In this document: positions 56,112 through 56,703 of the stretch, piece after piece
How the letters are laid out: each line of letters starts with the position of its first letter
Numbering within the stretch: the first letter of the stretch is position 1
From: Acrasis kona
Lineage: Eukaryota; Heterolobosea; Eutetramitea; Acrasida; Acrasidae
Assembly (NCBI GenBank): GCA_026419775.2
Contig: JAOPGA020001261.1
Location: forward strand, 1-56,703
DNA length: 56,703 nt
Reading direction: 5' to 3'
Position numbers and translations under genes: made by a program
Notes under the pieces: generated by a model
Told to the model about the DNA's origin: nothing
What the model saw: the letters and a program-made list of their open reading frames with translations, nothing else
The model's database searches: none

Positions 56112-56703
56112 CTATCAGCCGAAGACACTACTGCAACAAGCAGTAGGTTCGATAGCCAAGCATCAGGAAGCTTGGAAGAACATCGGTGCGTCTGGTCAGG
56201 TGCTGGAGTACATCCAGGGGGTCAAGTTGCCGTTCAAACCGACGTTAAGGATCAAGAGAGGAAGAGAAATAAATCTATCAAGAGAGCAGAGGGAATGGGT
56301 GAGAACACTCTATCAGGAGTATGCGGACGCCTATGCCATAGAACGGTGCAAGGATCCGATGTTCATACACTCGTATTTTTTAGTGCACAAGGACGGACCA
56401 AAATTATACCGACTAGTTTCAGACTTGAGACCACTCAACAGGAACATCAACATGGACAAATACAAGTTCAAGTTAGAGAACATCAAGACGATATTAGAGA
56501 TGACATTGATGGAAGGGAAAGGTTGCTACATGTTCTCGGCGGACATGAGCAGTGGATACTTCCACTTACAGATAGCAGAGGAATACAGACCTTATTTTGC
56601 ATTTGTATTCGAGAACGTCATCTATCAATACTGTGTGATGCAGTTTGGGTACAGCGTAGCCCCGTACATTTTCACCAAGGTCATGAAAGTTTTAGTTACA
56701 AGG
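56032..56703 (+). CDS. Reverse transcriptase (DIRS-like pol), cut by window end
   Basis: Open from an ATG at 56032 (and further upstream in the same frame) to the last base, in the +1 frame relative to gag with 80 bp of overlap, so it is made either from its own start or by frameshift. RT domain motifs in order: FLVHKDGPKLYRLVSDLRPL (region 1-2), KFKLENIKTI, CYMFSADMSSGYFHL (motif A with catalytic Asp), YRPYFAFVFE, YCVMQFGYSVAPYIFTKVMK. The YxDD motif and RNase H lie beyond the window. No stop or frameshift interrupts it. Confidence 0.85.
   Translation, partial: MRNASPRLKISKLEGIRLPPPRHIRSDYQPKTLLQQAVGSIAKHQEAWKNIGASGQVLEYIQGVKLPFKPTLRIKRGREINLSREQREWVRTLYQEYADAYAIERCKDPMFIHSYFLVHKDGPKLYRLVSDLRPLNRNINMDKYKFKLENIKTILEMTLMEGKGCYMFSADMSSGYFHLQIAEEYRPYFAFVFENVIYQYCVMQFGYSVAPYIFTKVMKVLVTR

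Larger units (their letters stand above)
55620..56703 (+). mobile_element. DIRS-like retrotransposon, 5' part incomplete, 3' part outside window
   Basis: Gag-like and reverse-transcriptase frames overlap on the plus strand and run off the window. The RT ends of this type (Ser-Ala-Asp-Met...Gly-Tyr-Phe-His, then Phe-Gly-Tyr-Ser-Val-Ala-Pro-x-Ile-Phe-Thr-Lys) resemble DIRS/Ngaro/PAT elements, which use tyrosine recombinases instead of integrases. No terminal repeat can be seen at the left side. The gag part is short, so the copy may be 5'-truncated. The RT frame is intact as far as visible. Confidence 0.75.

Overview
The window is a gene-dense stretch of nuclear DNA from a unicellular eukaryote. 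Host genes read with the standard code (TAA, TAG and TGA all end genes). They carry very short GT-AG introns, mostly 35-45 nt (range 27-116), usually ending in TAG. Intergenic gaps are often under 100 bp. The gene set includes two ciliary/centriolar genes (an IFT70/TTC30-like TPR protein and an OFD1-like LisH coiled-coil protein), a response-regulator cAMP phosphodiesterase of RegA type, an RWP-RK factor, a mitochondrial ATP synthase beta with a long N-terminal insert, and a DIRS-like retroelement. The mix fits an amoeboflagellate protist. A heterolobosean (Naegleria/Acrasis side of Discoba) is my best guess, but this is inference from gene content and not a proven assignment.

Layout. 1-6888: an acidic protein (5' cut by the window edge), a MORN protein, an SH3-DH-PH RhoGEF and prohibitin 1. 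7910-15346: a GH15 trehalase/glucoamylase-like enzyme, a peroxisomal-type dienoyl-CoA isomerase, IFT70, a two-helix membrane protein and the alpha subunit of protein farnesyl/geranylgeranyltransferase. 15416-21283: a probably myristoylated DCN1-like neddylation factor, an SH3/coiled-coil protein, a membrane-anchored alpha/beta hydrolase, a secreted GH78-like rhamnosidase and the RAD1 checkpoint-clamp subunit. 21551-28203: a 77-residue chromodomain-like protein, an RS-rich protein, prefoldin 5, a membrane glutaredoxin, HAT1 and an ER-type J protein.

28223-40760: the OFD1-like gene (interrupted by a +1 frame change), ATP synthase beta, a PPR protein, a small coiled-coil/globular protein, a membrane-anchored tandem amidohydrolase and a small charged protein. 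41051-48503: a large EGF-module, Thr-Pro-rich cell-surface protein, a decayed P-loop NTPase pseudogene, histidine ammonia-lyase and the RWP-RK factor. 48727-56703: a giant coiled-coil protein, the RegA-like phosphodiesterase (which ends in a tail anchor), an antisense ORF of unknown nature, and the gag and reverse transcriptase part of a DIRS-like element running off the window.

There are no operons. Many genes are paired head-to-head (start codons as close as 38 bp) or tail-to-tail (stop codons as close as 2 bp), so promoters and 3' ends are probably shared. Several genes were only recoverable by splicing by eye. Exon coordinates in the entries come from reading frame and splice motifs and have no transcript support.
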